Below, piece after piece: positions 35,427 to 45,415 of a stretch of DNA of 64,000 nucleotides (position 1 is the stretch's first letter; every line of letters starts with the position of its first letter). A program made the position numbers and the translations under genes. This DNA comes from Kushneria konosiri (GTDB lineage: Bacteria > Pseudomonadota > Gammaproteobacteria > Pseudomonadales > Halomonadaceae): assembly GCF_002155145.1 (NCBI RefSeq), contig NZ_CP021323.1:124001-188000 (forward strand), read 5' to 3'. A model generated the notes under the pieces. It was not told the DNA's origin. It searched no databases and saw only the letters and a list, made by a program, of their open reading frames with translations.

Positions 35427-35636
35427 ATGAAAAGACAGAAACGTGATCCCTTCCAGAAAGCCTATGTCAGTGGTTACAAGGCCGGTGTGACCGGGCGCTC
35501 CAGAGATGACTGCCCCAGTCAGGGTATTGAAGTGCGGGAGTCCTGGATGAGCGGCTGGCGTGAAGGCCGTGAAGCGCAATGGTCCGGTATGACAGGGGTC
35601 TCGGGTCTGCACGTCAATCCGATGGCGACAACCTGA
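35427..35636 (+). CDS. rmf: Ribosome modulation factor
   Basis: Small basic protein that pairs 70S ribosomes into inactive 100S dimers in stationary phase. The product starts MKRQKRDPFQKAYVSGYKAG and has GRSRDDCP and SWMSGWREGRE, the family signature. It is 69 residues compared with 55 in E. coli; the extra part is a C-terminal tail after the last conserved helix. The ATG at 35427 is preceded by GAGG; an ATG six codons upstream is less likely. A strong terminator follows. Confidence 0.95.
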   Translation: MKRQKRDPFQKAYVSGYKAGVTGRSRDDCPSQGIEVRESWMSGWREGREAQWSGMTGVSGLHVNPMATT

Positions 35637-35676
35637 TCGCCTTCGGAACCATTGAGCCCATCGCATGACATGATAT

Positions 35677-35707
35677 CCGGGTACGTGACGCACGTGCCCG
35701 GTCTTTT
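35677..35707 (+). terminator. Terminator after rmf
   Basis: CCGGGTACGTG (35677-35687) pairs with CACGTGCCCGG (35691-35701) with one wobble, followed by TCTTTT. The T-tract touches the stop codon of the convergent pyrD gene. Confidence 0.75.
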
Positions 35708-36746
35708 ACAGGGACGCCCCCTTTGCGCTTGAAGCACTGTCTCTCAACGCCCGGGCGCACTGCTCGACCAGCTTCGGCCCCTTATAGATCAGACCGCTAT
35801 AAAGCTGAACCAGATCAGCACCGGCCTGCTGCTTTTCCAGCGCCGCTTCGCCGCTATCGATCCCACCAACACCGATAATGGTGATGTCCGGCAGCTTCTC
35901 GCGCAAGCGTCTGACCACCGTCGTTGACGCCTTTCTCACCGGCCGTCCCGATAGTCCGCCGGCTTCCTCGGCATGAGGACTGCCCACAATGCCGTCACGG
36001 CTGACGGTCGTATTGGTGCCTATCACCGCGTCTATCTCACAGGCTTTCAGACACTCGGCCACCAGATCCGTTTCCGGCTCACTCATGTCCGGGGCAATCT
36101 TGACCGCCAGCGGTACACGACGGCCATGGCGCTGATTGAGCGCCCGGTTTTCCTGCTGCAATGCCGATAGCAGCGCATTGAGCTGCTCGCCGAACTGCAG
36201 GCTGCGAAGACCGGGTGTATTGGGCGAGGAGATATTGACAGTTACATAGTGCGCATGAGCATGTACCGCGCGCAGGCAGGTCATGTAGTCGTCCACCGCC
36301 TGCTCGACCGGCGTGGTCAGATTCTTGCCGATGTTGATGCCGATCACGCCGTCATAAGTGCTGTTGGTCACATTGGCGATCAGCTGATCCACACCCTGAT
36401 TGTTAAACCCCATGCGGTTGATGATTGCCCCGCTTTCGGGAAGACGAAAAAGGCGCGGCTTCGGGTTACCGGCCTGCGCCCTGGGCGTCACCGTGCCGAC
36501 TTCCACAAAACCGAAACCCAGAGCCCCCAGCGCATCAAGATGCTCGGCGTTCTTGTCCAGTCCGGCGGCCAGTCCGACTCGATTGGAAAAGCGAAGTCCC
36601 ATCAGCGTGACGGGATCCTCGATCGGCGAAGACACCAGCGCCCGCTGCAGATGAAGACGATGTGCCATATCCAGTGATGACAGCGTCAGGCCATGAGCCG
36701 TTTCAGGGTCAAGACGAAACAGCAGCGCACGAGCGGCCTTGTACAT
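35706..36746 (-). CDS. pyrD: Dihydroorotate dehydrogenase (quinone), class 2
   Basis: Membrane-associated FMN enzyme of pyrimidine synthesis that passes electrons to quinone. The 346-residue product has the N-terminal class 2 extension ([22 protein letters not shown]), [13 protein letters not shown], the catalytic Ser region [14 protein letters not shown] (about 171-184) and the FMN-phosphate site [11 protein letters not shown]. Near-identical length to E. coli PyrD (336). Its gene order with rmf, rlmL and ycbX is conserved. Confidence 0.97.
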   Translation of the reverse strand: MYKAARALLFRLDPETAHGLTLSSLDMAHRLHLQRALVSSPIEDPVTLMGLRFSNRVGLAAGLDKNAEHLDALGALGFGFVEVGTVTPRAQAGNPKPRLFRLPESGAIINRMGFNNQGVDQLIANVTNSTYDGVIGINIGKNLTTPVEQAVDDYMTCLRAVHAHAHYVTVNISSPNTPGLRSLQFGEQLNALLSALQQENRALNQRHGRRVPLAVKIAPDMSEPETDLVAECLKACEIDAVIGTNTTVSRDGIVGSPHAEEAGGLSGRPVRKASTTVVRRLREKLPDITIIGVGGIDSGEAALEKQQAGADLVQLYSGLIYKGPKLVEQCARALRDSASSAKGASL

Positions 36747-36776
36747 GAGGGCAGGTCCTTGAAAGCAGATAGATCA

Positions 36777-36798
36777 GGCCCGGAGCAAGCCCCGGGCC
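36777..36798 (-). terminator. Hairpin without T-tract after the secreted-protein gene
   Basis: GGCCCGG (36777-36783) pairs with CCGGGCC (36792-36798). It lies between the secreted-protein stop and the pyrD start on the minus strand, with no T-run, so it may act as an attenuating or mRNA-stabilising hairpin rather than a full terminator. Confidence 0.35.
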
Positions 36799-36810
36799 AT
36801 AAAGGAAGCG

Positions 36811-37953
36811 TCAGTCGCCTGGCTGTTCGATGCGCAGTGTAAAGTTATTGGCGCCACCACGAACGCCGCCGAACTTCTGACCGCGCACGCGGACGCTATA
36901 GATACCAGGCTCAAGAGATTCACGCAGATGGAAATCGCCCTGGAAACCGCTGCCGCTATCGCTGGCCACGACGTTGCCATTGCTGTCGACAAGCTCGCCG
37001 GAAATGCGGTAATTACCGCTGGAATCCATGGTGAAGCTGTCAACGGTTACGGTACCGGCAGAGACCACTTCAAACTTCAGTACTTCTCCGTCGGTCCGTA
37101 TGGGGACATCGCGCAGAATCCGTTCACGAATGGGTGCCGCATTCTCACCGGCCGTGGCCGACGCGTCGCGGTTCCGCGCTGTATTGATACTGCCCTGATC
37201 AGCTGCCAGCCCTTCGCCCTTTTCAACCGTACCGGACTGAACAGCATCTTCGAGCGCCTGGCCGGAAGGACCGGGCTCTGGAAGCGAGTCATCAGGAGCG
37301 GCTGTCTTGCTGGCACTGCGCTGAGAGGAGCCAACACCTGCAAGCGTGGCATCACCCTGAACCGCCCCCTCACGACCAAGCCGTGCCGGCGTATCAGCAT
37401 TGTTATTGGCAGCGCCGGCAACCGCACTGGCATTGCCCAGCCGCTCGATGCGATTGGCATCAGCCAACCCCTGGCCGCGGGCACTGGCATCGGCCTGCTG
37501 CACGGAAACCGTCACGGACTGGGTCTGATCGCGCGCGGGGCTGCGACTCTGGCCGGTAATCACCACATGATAGGTGCCAGGCTCAAGCTGATGACGAATC
37601 ATCAGCCCGTTGGTCTGATTGTTGCCGCTGGTTTTCGCAAGCGTCTGGCCGGCATCATCGCGCAGCTCGGCGTTGACCTCATAACGCCCGGACGTGCCAT
37701 GAAAGGCACGTGCCTCGATGATGTATTCACCCCCCTGGGTGACGTCAAAATCATGGGAGACCGGCTTTGACCCCAGATAGATGGATCGGCTCATGCCGTC
37801 CGTATCGCTCTGAATGGCATCGGAAAGATCGACCTGGCTTGCCGCCTGCTCAGCGCGCTGAAGTGCCGGGCTCTTGTCGGCAAGAGCCTGACCCGAGAGA
37901 GTGCCAAGCCCGACGCCCATGCCCAGTGCCAGATACAAGATTGTATTTTTCAT
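36811..37953 (-). CDS. Secreted protein with two repeated PPC-like beta domains
   Basis: Not recognised as a named gene. The 380-residue product has a signal peptide (1-25, ALA before DKSPA). Domain 1 (about 60-153) and domain 2 (about 283-377) look like copies of one another. Both contain SG-Y then an L-D-G strand pattern, and both end with LEPG-Y-V---GQ. They resemble bacterial pre-peptidase C-terminal (PPC) beta sandwiches. Between them lies a low-complexity linker rich in Ala, Asn, Gly and Asp (about 155-280). The start at 37953 has GAGAGA upstream, whereas the longer reading frame lacks a signal peptide at its end. No catalytic domain is visible. Periplasmic or extracellular binding is an inference. 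Confidence 0.75.
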   Translation of the reverse strand: MKNTILYLALGMGVGLGTLSGQALADKSPALQRAEQAASQVDLSDAIQSDTDGMSRSIYLGSKPVSHDFDVTQGGEYIIEARAFHGTSGRYEVNAELRDDAGQTLAKTSGNNQTNGLMIRHQLEPGTYHVVITGQSRSPARDQTQSVTVSVQQADASARGQGLADANRIERLGNASAVAGAANNNADTPARLGREGAVQGDATLAGVGSSQRSASKTAAPDDSLPEPGPSGQALEDAVQSGTVEKGEGLAADQGSINTARNRDASATAGENAAPIRERILRDVPIRTDGEVLKFEVVSAGTVTVDSFTMDSSGNYRISGELVDSNGNVVASDSGSGFQGDFHLRESLEPGIYSVRVRGQKFGGVRGGANNFTLRIEQPGD

Positions 37954-38067
37954 GATGTCTCTCGTTGGAATAATCCGTTGATGCCGATATGCACAGCAGA
38001 TGAACCCTGGTCGGTCGGCAAAGCGGCCACAGCATAACAAAGCCTGCGTATTTGGCGATGCTTTTGA

Positions 38068-38892
38068 CTAGCGCATTCGTAGTGCCATGCCCGTGTGCAG
38101 CGCTAGACCATCGCCCTGCATGACGACGGCATTTTCGCCAAAAAAGGCCTTGCCGACTGACACGTGATCCATGGCCATCAGCGTTTTCAGGGGCTCCCCC
38201 GGCACCGCGATGTCGCCACTGCACTGATTGATGGTGGTAATACGACAGCGTTCACAGGGTTTGCACAGCCAAAGCGACAGACTCTTCCCTTCAAGTGTGG
38301 TCATGCCATGCTCGGCAAAGGCAGGCGCGCCTTCAATGACGATATTGGGTCGAAAACGCGACATGGGCAGCGCTGGCAGAGAACGCTCGGCCAGACGTGC
38401 GTTGAGTGCGGCCAGCGAAGACAAGGAGGCCACCAGTAGCGGATAGCCATCAGCAAAACCGGTATAGGCCACATGCTCATCCAGATGCTCCGGACTGACA
38501 CGACGCTGGTTGTCTCTGGGGACTCGCTTGAGTCTGACGGGGCGCTCAAGAAAGGCACTCAGCCAATGGGCGGCTTCATCGCCCTCATCAAGCCCCTGAC
38601 ATTCCTTGCCAAAAATTCTTACGCGCGAGGGAGACACTTCCGGCGGCGCCAGCGAAACGTACAGATGGCGTCGATCCGGCGACTGAATAATCAGGTGATG
38701 CTCATCGATGGCAGGCACCAGCATGGCCATCCGGGCGCAGCCTCGCTGAGTGATGAACTCTCCCCGTTCATCAGTAATGACCCAGCGTCGGTCATGACAA
38801 AGCCCTTCCGCCGTCAATACTGACCGGGTCAAGTCGATGCCCCCCAGCGATTTGACCGGATAGATATGCAATGAATGAATGCAGGCAGACAT
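38068..38892 (-). CDS. ycbX: MOSC-domain protein, YcbX-like without the ferredoxin domain
   Basis: YcbX takes part in molybdenum-cofactor-dependent reduction of N-hydroxylated compounds. The 274-residue product has the MOSC N-terminal beta-barrel (IHSLHIYPVKSLGGIDL, DRRWVITDERGEFITQR). The MOSC core follows, with the conserved Cys region LCKPCERCRITTINQ. E. coli YcbX is 369 residues and ends with a 2Fe-2S ferredoxin domain; here that part is absent, so electrons must come from a separate partner. The start at 38892 fits the family's N-terminus. Confidence 0.88.
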   Translation of the reverse strand: MSACIHSLHIYPVKSLGGIDLTRSVLTAEGLCHDRRWVITDERGEFITQRGCARMAMLVPAIDEHHLIIQSPDRRHLYVSLAPPEVSPSRVRIFGKECQGLDEGDEAAHWLSAFLERPVRLKRVPRDNQRRVSPEHLDEHVAYTGFADGYPLLVASLSSLAALNARLAERSLPALPMSRFRPNIVIEGAPAFAEHGMTTLEGKSLSLWLCKPCERCRITTINQCSGDIAVPGEPLKTLMAMDHVSVGKAFFGENAVVMQGDGLALHTGMALRMR

Positions 38893-38935
38893 GAAACGCC
38901 ATCTCGTGTTCGAAGCAGACGATGAGCAATGTAAC

Positions 38936-38966
38936 ATAAAAAAACGCCACCCCTGGGGGTGGCGTT
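38936..38966 (-). terminator. Terminator after gdhB
   Basis: AACGCCACCCC / GGGGTGGCGTT form a perfect 11-bp stem (38943-38966), with seven T on the minus strand (38938-38944). It is 42 bases past the gdhB stop and separates it from ycbX. Confidence 0.9.
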
Positions 38967-39007
38967 CGCGCTTGTGGCCTAGTGGCATTACAAGATGACC
39001 GCGTCGA

Positions 39008-42000
39008 TCAGTGACCGGACGGAGGCCGCTCGGAGAGCTCACCAAGTGCTCGTACTGCGACGGTAAAGAGCGCATAGCCCAGCTCATCAGTGGAATGCAC
39101 TTCCTCTAGCAGTGCGCACCATCGCTCAACCGGCGCCTTGTGCTGTTTCATCCACTGCTCGACACAGCGATCGACATCCTCACCTTCTTCACCGCGCAAT
39201 ACGCTGGCCGTCAGCATCAGCTGCTGCCGATCAAGATCATCGCGCAGTGTTTCACGTGCGATGGTCTGCCAGCTGTCGTTTACCTCAAGGCGATTGACCT
39301 GCTCCAGCATCCACGGCAGCGAGAGCTGCTCGCCGATGAGATAGTAGGTATCGGCCACCCGCTCAAGGGAGACGCCTGTCAGCGCAGCCGTATCGATGAT
39401 GCCAAGCCCGGCATAAAGACTTTCGGTAGCCGCCACCCGCTCGGCCAGTGCCTCGGGGGCCCCGGCTTCAATGTAGCGATCGCGCAGCGACATGCACTGG
39501 CGCTGTGCCTCTCCCCTGAGCCTTTCACCAATGTTATCGCCCAGACGTTCAAGATCCGGCGCGTACTGCCCGACCACGGTTTCGGCGTCACTTTGCATGT
39601 GATAGCGCAGGAAGTAGCGTGTCGCACGACGCAGGAGGCGCACCAGTGAGAGCATCATGTCGTACTGAATGGCAGTCTCGACCTGCGAATCCAGCGCCTC
39701 GATCTCTTCCCAGAGCGACGCCAGCCCGAAGCTGTCACGCGCCATGACATAAGCCCTGACCACCTCACCGGCACTGGTACCGGTAATGTCCATCAGCCGT
39801 CGGACAAACGGGATACCCATGTGGTCGACCACATCACCAGCCACCTTGGTCACCACGATCTGATGGCGCAGCCGATGGTTGGCAATTTCCTTGCCATAAC
39901 GCTTGACCAGAGTTGCCGGGAAAGCGCGCTCGGCGTGATCGACGATCCCCGGCTCATTGGGAACATCGGATTCCGCCAGCATGCCCTTGAGGTCAATCTT
40001 GGCATGAGAAATCAGGGAAGAGAGCTCCGGATGCGTCAGGCCTTCACCGCGCTCGGCACGTGTGGCAAGCGTGGCGTCATCCGGCAGGGCTTCCAGCTCA
40101 CGGTCCAGCTGCCCGGTCTCTTCCAGATCGCAGATGAAACGACGATAAGGGCCCAGATTCTCTGCTGACAGCAACCGGGAAAGGGAAAGCGCCTGAGTCT
40201 GGCGGTAGTTGTCATCCACCACCAGATCCGCCACTTCATCGGTCATTTCGGCCAGAAGATCATTGCGCTGCTTGCCGGTCATGTCACCGCGCGTGACTAC
40301 CTCATCCAGCAGGATCTTGATGTTGACCTCATGGTCAGAGCAGTTGACGCCCCCGGCATTATCGATGAAGTCGGTATTGAGACGAACACCATGCTGTGCG
40401 GCTTCACGACGGCCCAGCTGGGTGACGCCAAGGTTGCCACCCTCGCCAACCACGCGGCACCCCAGCTCGCAGCCATTGACACGCAGCGTATCGTTGGCCT
40501 TGTCACCCACATCAGCGTGACTCTCTTCACTCGATTTGACGTAGGTGCCGATCCCACCGTTCCAGAGCAGATCAACCTTCGACTTCAACAGTGCATTGAT
40601 CAGCTCGGCCGGCGACAGACGCGAGGCGTCAAGACCAAAACGCGTCTTCATGGCCTCGGTAATTTCGATCGACTTGGCATCGCGCGAAAAGATCCCGCCA
40701 CCTTCACTGATCAGGGACTTGTCGTAATCATCCCAGCCTGAGGCCGCAAGTCCGAACAGACGCTTGCGTTCCTTGAAGGAGGCCGCGCAGTCAGGATCGG
40801 GGTCAATGAAGATATGGCGATGGTTGAAGGCCGCCACCAGCTGAACCTTTTCCGACAGCAGCATACCGTTACCGAAGACGTCGCCGGCCATGTCGCCGAC
40901 CCCGATGACGGTAAAGGGATCTTCCTGAGTGTTGAGACCAAGCTCGCGGAAGTGGCGCTTGACGGCTTCCCAGGCACCGCGGGCAGTGATCGCCATGGCC
41001 TTGTGGTCGTAGCCGTTCTTGCCGCCGGAAGCGAAGGCATCGCCCATCCAGAAGTTGTATTCACGGGACAGCGCATTGGCGATGTCGGAGAAAGTAGCCG
41101 TGCCCTTGTCGGCTGCTACGACCAGATAGGGATCATCCCCGTCATGACGCACAACGTGCTCGGGTGGTACGACCTGCTTGTCGATCAGGTTATCGGTAAT
41201 GTCCAGCATCCCGCGTACCAGGGTCTGATAGCAGGCAATGCCCTCTTTCTGGATGTCATCACGGCTACCGCCAGGCGGCATCTGCTTGCAGATAAAGCCG
41301 CCCTTGGCGCCGCTGGGTACGATCACCGAATTCTTGACCTGCTGCGCCTTGACCAGCCCGAGGATTTCGGTACGAAAGTCTTCAAAGCGGTCCGACCAGC
41401 GCATGCCGCCACGAGCAATGTTGCTGGTACGAAGGTGCACCCCTTCCATGCGAGGAGAGTAGACAAAGATTTCATACATCGGACGCGGACGCGGCACGTC
41501 ATTGATCTGGCGCGGCGCAAGCTTGAAGGAGATATAGGGCTTGGGTTCGCCATCCTCGCCGGGCTGGAAGTAGTTGGTACGCAGCGTGGCACCAATCAGA
41601 TCCATGTAAAGACGGATCAGACGGTCATCATTGAGGCTGGTCACCTCTTCAAGATAACCCTCGATACGCTCGCGAATTCCTTTGACTTCCTCTTCGTCAC
41701 GCGCCACTTGAGGATCAAAGCGTGACTTGAACAGAGCCACCAGTTCGCGGGTAATGTCGGCATGCTGGGTCAATGCCGTAGAGATGTAATCCTGGGAAAG
41801 CCCGAAGCGAATCTGCTTGAGATAGCGTGCATAGGCGCGAAGCATGGCCACTTCGCGCCAATCAAGCCTGGCTGAAATGATCAGCCGATTGAAGCTGTCG
41901 CTTTCGGCCGCGCCTGACCAGATGCGCGTGAAAGCCTCCATGAAATTGTGGCGCATACCGTGCAGATCGACATGCTCACGACTGGAGGTTTCCAGATTGA

Positions 42001-43852
42001 AGTCATGAATCCAGACTTCGCTGTCAGAGCGCTCGATCTCGTAGGGTCGCTCACTGATGACGCGAAGCCCCATGTGCTCCAGCATGGGCAGCACATCAGA
42101 CAGTGGCACCGGCTGGTCGCGATGAAAGAGCTTGAGGTTGACGTCGTTTTCATGCTCAAGCTGACGATAAAGGCTCAGACCGATCGAACTCTCACTGTCG
42201 AGCTCTTCCATGTGGCCAATATCATAAACGGCGGTGCGCGATGTAAAATCTTCCCGATAGCTGCTCGCGAAGGCATCACGGTAGCGCTCCATCAAACGAT
42301 TGGCCGGTTCCTCACCGTAGCCTTCAACCAGCGCCTCATGCAGGTCATCACGCCAGCCGCGAGCAATGGCGATGACCTTTTTCTCCAGCGCGCGATCGTC
42401 ATGCTCCACGGGCGTGTCGTGGTTAAAGCGCAGAATCAGCTGGATACGCGCCAGCACCGACTCGGAAAGATAGGTATTGAAGTCGCCAAAGCTGGCATCC
42501 AGCTCTTCGCAGAGCATGTTCTGAATGCGCATTCGCAGATCGGTCGAAAAGACGTCACGCGGCACATATATCAGGCAGGAATAAAAACGTCCGGAGCGAT
42601 CTTCGCGAATAAAGAGCCGCACGCGGCGACGTTCGCGAATGCTCAGGATTCCCATGGCGGTACGGCAGAGATCCTCCGTACCCATCTGGAAAAGTTCATC
42701 ACGAGGATAAACCTCCAGAATCTGCTGGAGCTGCTTGCCGTTGTGACCGGTCGGATCGATACCCGAGGCACTAAGCACAGTGTCGATCTTGCGACGCAGC
42801 ACCGGAATGTTGACCGGGCGCTCGTTGTAGACTGACAGGGTATAGAGGCCAAGGAAGTGACGCTCTCCGATGACATCACCCTGCTCATTGTGGCGCTCGA
42901 CAATGATGTAGTCCGGGTAACTCGGGCGATGAATGCGGGAAGGCCAGGCACTCTTGGCAAAGGAGATCAGCTCGGGGATCAGCACATACTCCCCCTGCTC
43001 TTCGCCGCTGCCACTAAAGCGCAGGGGCTCCTCGCTGTAGCGCGGGCTGTCCAGGGTCAGTACCCCGAGTTCGCTGCCACTGGAGCGGACCAGCTGTGAA
43101 TGGCCATCCCGGGTCTGGAACTCATACTCTTCAAAGCCCAGAAAGGTAAAATGATCGTCCAGCAGCCAGGCCAGAAAGTCGCGGGCCTCGTTGACGTCAC
43201 GTTCATCCACGACGCGCGGCGGATGCGTGTCCATCTCCTCAAGCGCCGCGCGGGCCTGGGCCCTCATGGCGTCAAAATCGGAGACAGCCGAGCGAACATC
43301 GGTCAATACATCCAGAATATTGACCCTGAGCTCTTCGAGCATGGCCGGATCGGAGTGACGATCCACCTCAATGTAGATAATGGATTCACGCATTGAGGGC
43401 GCATCGGCAGCCCGGGGCGGAGTGAAGCGCACCAGACGCTGCTGCTCGTCACGCTCGCTGGCGATGACCGTATTCAGGATGGAATGCACGGTGAAGCCAC
43501 AGCGGTTGAGTTCGATACGTACCGAATCAACCAGAAATGACATGTCCGGACTGATGACTTCCACTACCGTATGGGTCGACTGCCAGCCATGCTCTTCATA
43601 TTCGGGATTGAAGACACGAACCTTTGGACGGTTGTCCGGCTCACGCTGCTGCAGGAAAAACCAGGTCGAGAGGGTGGCCCCATAGAGGTCTTCGAAATGA
43701 CGCTCCTGAAGATCCTCATGGCTGGCGCCGGCGTAATAATGGCGAGCGAAGGCGCTGATATCGCGGGCCTGCTCGGGCGTCAGACGCTCTTCGAGCAGCG
43801 CTTCAAGCGCTTTAAAAAAATCTTCCTTGTTGTCCGGCACTGTACTCTGCAT
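39008..43852 (-). CDS. gdhB: NAD-dependent glutamate dehydrogenase, large (180 kDa) type
   Basis: Oxidises glutamate to 2-oxoglutarate and ammonia, mainly for catabolism. The 1614-residue product is the size of the Pseudomonas/Streptomyces class. Long N-terminal regulatory (ACT-like) regions come first. The catalytic core has ARGGMRWSDRFEDFRTEI and SGAKGGFICKQMP (about 860-910), and the NAD domain contains GVGDMAGDVFGNGMLLS. A helical C-terminal domain ends the protein. No interruptions are visible over 4.8 kb. It is a single gene with its own terminator. Confidence 0.97.
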   Translation of the reverse strand: MQSTVPDNKEDFFKALEALLEERLTPEQARDISAFARHYYAGASHEDLQERHFEDLYGATLSTWFFLQQREPDNRPKVRVFNPEYEEHGWQSTHTVVEVISPDMSFLVDSVRIELNRCGFTVHSILNTVIASERDEQQRLVRFTPPRAADAPSMRESIIYIEVDRHSDPAMLEELRVNILDVLTDVRSAVSDFDAMRAQARAALEEMDTHPPRVVDERDVNEARDFLAWLLDDHFTFLGFEEYEFQTRDGHSQLVRSSGSELGVLTLDSPRYSEEPLRFSGSGEEQGEYVLIPELISFAKSAWPSRIHRPSYPDYIIVERHNEQGDVIGERHFLGLYTLSVYNERPVNIPVLRRKIDTVLSASGIDPTGHNGKQLQQILEVYPRDELFQMGTEDLCRTAMGILSIRERRRVRLFIREDRSGRFYSCLIYVPRDVFSTDLRMRIQNMLCEELDASFGDFNTYLSESVLARIQLILRFNHDTPVEHDDRALEKKVIAIARGWRDDLHEALVEGYGEEPANRLMERYRDAFASSYREDFTSRTAVYDIGHMEELDSESSIGLSLYRQLEHENDVNLKLFHRDQPVPLSDVLPMLEHMGLRVISERPYEIERSDSEVWIHDFNLETSSREHVDLHGMRHNFMEAFTRIWSGAAESDSFNRLIISARLDWREVAMLRAYARYLKQIRFGLSQDYISTALTQHADITRELVALFKSRFDPQVARDEEEVKGIRERIEGYLEEVTSLNDDRLIRLYMDLIGATLRTNYFQPGEDGEPKPYISFKLAPRQINDVPRPRPMYEIFVYSPRMEGVHLRTSNIARGGMRWSDRFEDFRTEILGLVKAQQVKNSVIVPSGAKGGFICKQMPPGGSRDDIQKEGIACYQTLVRGMLDITDNLIDKQVVPPEHVVRHDGDDPYLVVAADKGTATFSDIANALSREYNFWMGDAFASGGKNGYDHKAMAITARGAWEAVKRHFRELGLNTQEDPFTVIGVGDMAGDVFGNGMLLSEKVQLVAAFNHRHIFIDPDPDCAASFKERKRLFGLAASGWDDYDKSLISEGGGIFSRDAKSIEITEAMKTRFGLDASRLSPAELINALLKSKVDLLWNGGIGTYVKSSEESHADVGDKANDTLRVNGCELGCRVVGEGGNLGVTQLGRREAAQHGVRLNTDFIDNAGGVNCSDHEVNIKILLDEVVTRGDMTGKQRNDLLAEMTDEVADLVVDDNYRQTQALSLSRLLSAENLGPYRRFICDLEETGQLDRELEALPDDATLATRAERGEGLTHPELSSLISHAKIDLKGMLAESDVPNEPGIVDHAERAFPATLVKRYGKEIANHRLRHQIVVTKVAGDVVDHMGIPFVRRLMDITGTSAGEVVRAYVMARDSFGLASLWEEIEALDSQVETAIQYDMMLSLVRLLRRATRYFLRYHMQSDAETVVGQYAPDLERLGDNIGERLRGEAQRQCMSLRDRYIEAGAPEALAERVAATESLYAGLGIIDTAALTGVSLERVADTYYLIGEQLSLPWMLEQVNRLEVNDSWQTIARETLRDDLDRQQLMLTASVLRGEEGEDVDRCVEQWMKQHKAPVERWCALLEEVHSTDELGYALFTVAVRALGELSERPPSGH

Positions 43853-44046
43853 CGATTCTCCTCACGTCCCGCAAATGCCTGCTTGCCTTGAAGGGATGAC
43901 CTCACCCCACATCCTAGTTCAGCAAACGCTTTATCCCTACTGTATGCGCATTTTTATCATGCCCCATGAGCATCCGGCATGAGGGTTGTCCCACTCATGA
44001 CGCTTTCGGCATGGCTGATCACGATATGACCAATGCCGGTCAGGTG

Positions 44047-45240
44047 TCAGTCAGACTGACCGCGGCGCTTGAGCAACACGCCACACTCACAGTGGTCGGT
44101 ATAGGGAAACTGATCAAAAAGTGCAAAGCGCTGGATCTCGTGGGTCTGCCCAAGCTGTTCCAGATTGGCCTCGAGGGTATCGGGATTGCAGGAGATGTAG
44201 ACAATCTCGTCAAAGCGGGCAATCTGCTCGCAGCTGTCGGCATCCAGACCGGCACGCGGAGGGTCGACCAGGACGGTCGAAAAATCGTGCGTCTCGAGCT
44301 GCATGTCGCTGACCCGTCGTCCCGTTTTTTCCCCGGACAGCGCCTGGGCAAACTCTTCACTCGACATGCGGGCCACATGAACGTTGTCGATGTGATTCAA
44401 TGCCAGATTGTGCTGGGCCGAGGCCACGGACGTTCGGGAAATCTCGGTGGCCACGACCCGTCGGAAGTTATTTGCCAGTGCGATCGTGAAGTTGCCATTA
44501 CCGCAGTACAGCTCGACCAGATCGGTCGCGCGACGCTGCCCATCCTCGCCCTGTGTCACTTCCCGGGCCCAGTTAAGCATGCTCTCTGCAATATCGGCAT
44601 TGGGCTGGGTAAAGCTGTTTTCGACCTGCTGATAACTGAACACACGTCCTGCCACATGGAGGTGTTCAGTGACTGACTCGCGTGTCAGGACCCGGCGCTG
44701 CTTGCGTGCACGGCCGATAATGGCAACATTCAGTGTCGTCTCGAGCTCGCGCGCAGCCTTCTCCCATGCGTCATCAAGCGGTCGGTGATAGACCAGCGTG
44801 ACGAGCGCTTCCCCCTGTCGGGTCGTCAGATACTCGACCTGAAACAGACGATGACGCAGCTCGGGGCAATCACGAATGGCGTCAATCAATCCGGCCATCA
44901 GCGCATTGATGCGCTGGCTGGCCACATCATATTGATCCATGCGCACGGTGTTTTTAACACCGTCGGCACCGGTCTCGAACATGGCATGAAAAAGATCATC
45001 GCCTTCATGCCACAGGCGAAACTCGCAACGCATGCGATAATGGCTTGCCGGTGAGGGGAACACCTCAAGGGTGGGCGCCTGAAAGCGGGCGAATTGCTCG
45101 ACGATGCGCTGGCGCTTGGCGTCAAGCTGTACGAAATACTGGTCGGGATCAACGACGGGTACGCTCAATGTCAGATACCTGGTCCGGCCGTTGTGATAAC
45201 GGTCATGATGAAATAGGCGGCCAGTGTAGCGCCTGCCCAT
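44047..45240 (-). CDS. trmA: tRNA (uracil-5-)-methyltransferase
   Basis: Makes m5U54 (ribothymidine) in the T-loop of tRNAs. The 397-residue reading has SHYRMRCEFRLWHEGDDL, QVENSFTQPNADIAESML, the SAM motif DLVELYCGNGNFTIALA and the nucleophile motif ISCNPDTLEANL near the end. E. coli TrmA is 366 residues and similarity begins only near residue 28, so the true start may be an internal TTG at 45168. Divergent from the DsrE-like gene. Confidence 0.94.
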   Translation of the reverse strand: MGRRYTGRLFHHDRYHNGRTRYLTLSVPVVDPDQYFVQLDAKRQRIVEQFARFQAPTLEVFPSPASHYRMRCEFRLWHEGDDLFHAMFETGADGVKNTVRMDQYDVASQRINALMAGLIDAIRDCPELRHRLFQVEYLTTRQGEALVTLVYHRPLDDAWEKAARELETTLNVAIIGRARKQRRVLTRESVTEHLHVAGRVFSYQQVENSFTQPNADIAESMLNWAREVTQGEDGQRRATDLVELYCGNGNFTIALANNFRRVVATEISRTSVASAQHNLALNHIDNVHVARMSSEEFAQALSGEKTGRRVSDMQLETHDFSTVLVDPPRAGLDADSCEQIARFDEIVYISCNPDTLEANLEQLGQTHEIQRFALFDQFPYTDHCECGVLLKRRGQSD

Positions 45241-45415
45241 CGCAGCTCAAGTACTCATGCCGTTCCTGCCACCATATCGAGTCGCTATAACACTGCGGCC
45301 TGGCCATAAAATCTGTAGACTCCAGTCGCCTCATTGGCTATACCTCGGCCGTTATCCCGTCGGGGATATGCCCCATCACGATAACCACGACCACTTTGGC
45401 TTTCAGGGACTCGAT

